Source: CALCEB01 sp035531475 (GTDB lineage: Bacteria; Acidobacteriota; Terriglobia; UBA7540). Taken from it: a stretch of DNA of 64,000 nt. Of this stretch, positions 63,322 to 64,000 are shown piece by piece (position 1 is the first letter of the stretch; each line of letters begins with the position of its first letter). Made by a program: the position numbers and the translations under genes. The stretch covers positions 133,659 to 197,658 of the forward strand of contig DATKST010000052.1 of the NCBI GenBank assembly GCA_035531475.1, given 5' to 3'. The notes under the pieces are model-generated. The model was not told the origin of the DNA and searched no databases. It saw only the letters and a program-made list of their open reading frames with translations.

Positions 63322-64000
63322 ATGAGCCCGGATGCCATGCCCATGACGACCTTGCGCAAGCCCTGGTCCTTGCCGGCACGGGGACTGGCGCTGTTTGAAG
63401 GCGACCGGGAAGCGCCTCGGCTGAGCCACTACTTTTTGCCGGGTTTGATTCGAAAGAGACAGCGCATTCTGTTTCTGGATGGCGCGAACTCTGCCAGTCC
63501 GCATCTGATGGCGAGGTTGGGCCGCCAGTCTTGCATCCCCTTTGTGCAGTTCAACCGCTCCATTCAGATTGCGCGAGCGTTCACCTGCTTTCAGCTTACC
63601 GAACTCATAGCCCGAGTTCCGCAATTTTTGGCTGATTTCCCGGCGCAGGTGCTGATGGTGACTGCCTTCCCGGAACTCTATCTCGATCAGGACGTCCGAG
63701 ACTGGGACGCGCGGGTTGCCTTTGAGCGCGCGCTACGGGATCTCCGCAAGTGGTCTGCGCTCGGTGAGCCGCCGCTGGCCGTTGCTGTTTTTGCCTCATC
63801 CGCCGGCTTCACACCGGGTAACTCACGGAGGAATTTTATCGGGCGAACGCGGATGGCGGCAACTGAGGTCTGGAGGTTCGATCACGACGAGCAAGGGAAG
63901 CTCACGTTGTCACTTCAACCTCCATTCCGGGAACGGCACGGTATCTCAATGCACACGATGGAAGATGGGCGAGCGCCACAGCGGATGACGCAGGACGCCA
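63322..64000 (+). CDS. RecA-like fold protein, 3' truncated by the window
   Basis: The frame is open to the right edge (226 codons seen). 'ILFLDGANSASPHLMARL', 'IQIARAFTCFQLTELI' and the Walker B-like 'QVLMVTAFPELYLDQD' follow RecA/Rad51-like cores. The place of Walker A ('LALFEGDREAPRLSH') lacks GK[ST], so ATP binding may be lost. The role is unknown; a recombination or replication accessory is possible. A promoter lies just upstream, so it is a separate transcript from the transfer operon. Confidence 0.5.
   Translation, partial: MSPDAMPMTTLRKPWSLPARGLALFEGDREAPRLSHYFLPGLIRKRQRILFLDGANSASPHLMARLGRQSCIPFVQFNRSIQIARAFTCFQLTELIARVPQFLADFPAQVLMVTAFPELYLDQDVRDWDARVAFERALRDLRKWSALGEPPLAVAVFASSAGFTPGNSRRNFIGRTRMAATEVWRFDHDEQGKLTLSLQPPFRERHGISMHTMEDGRAPQRMTQDA

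Noticed and set aside
28455..64000. Second attachment site of the element
   Set aside because: I looked for the tRNA-Phe 3' end (CCGCGGCACCA) and did not find a repeat by eye; it may lie beyond the window.

Overview
The window reads as chromosomal DNA of a GC-rich Gram-negative bacterium, most likely an Acidobacteriota (Terriglobia-like) genome. This assignment is an inference. It rests on the complete Tol-Pal operon whose TolA slot is a TonB-type protein, a DUF4382 lipoprotein, exported TldD/TldE-type proteins, a GldG/DUF4340 pair, and several families of dispersed palindromic repeats. No rRNA is present.

Positions 1-28454 look like ordinary chromosome. In order they hold: the end of a GldG/DUF4340 ABC-transporter module; a leftward glycerate operon (hydroxypyruvate/glyoxylate reductase, glycerate 2-kinase, tartronate-semialdehyde reductase-like enzyme, MobB-like P-loop protein); an exported M28 peptidase; tRNA-Ser(TGA); a DUF4382 lipoprotein; an operon of a zinc-ribbon membrane protein plus an exported TldD/TldE-like pair; an SDR reductase; ssb; an IS1380-family element; the operon tolQ-tolR-tolA/tonB-tolB-pal-cpoB; an amidohydrolase; and small genes leading to tRNA-Phe(GAA). 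Five copies of one miniature inverted-repeat element (31-178 bp, ends GGTAGTGG, 7-8 bp target duplications) are scattered here. The IS1380 element sits inside one of them.

From 28455 to the right edge the window looks like an integrative conjugative element inserted at tRNA-Phe. A tyrosine integrase lies 57 bp from the tRNA and a small excisionase-like HTH gene lies behind it. Next come cargo and regulators: ECF sigma/anti-sigma, a Myb/HTH zinc-finger protein, a two-repeat unknown protein, a CHAT protease, DUF362 and a terpene-cyclase-like protein. A 9-unit tandem array of about 86 bp then separates this leftward cargo from a rightward type IV secretion operon of more than 20 genes (39627-62815). 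The operon includes a MoxR ATPase, a transglycosylase, two VirB9-like proteins, VirB10, a membrane-bound double-AAA ATPase, a VirB2-like pilin and a two-module version of it, VirB3, VirB4, two VirB5-like proteins, VirB6, VirB8, a VirD4-type coupling protein and a replication-relaxation protein. No VirB11 or relaxase is recognisable.

The most unusual gene is at 54707-57361, inside the transfer operon. It encodes an 884-residue protein whose motif order matches the cellular RdRP/QDE-1/YonO class of double-psi beta-barrel RNA polymerases, with a D-Y-D-F-D metal site. It and its small upstream neighbours are preceded by strongly structured leaders, one of which buries its ribosome-binding site in a 12-bp stem. 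The right edge cuts a RecA-like gene driven by a clear sigma70-type promoter.
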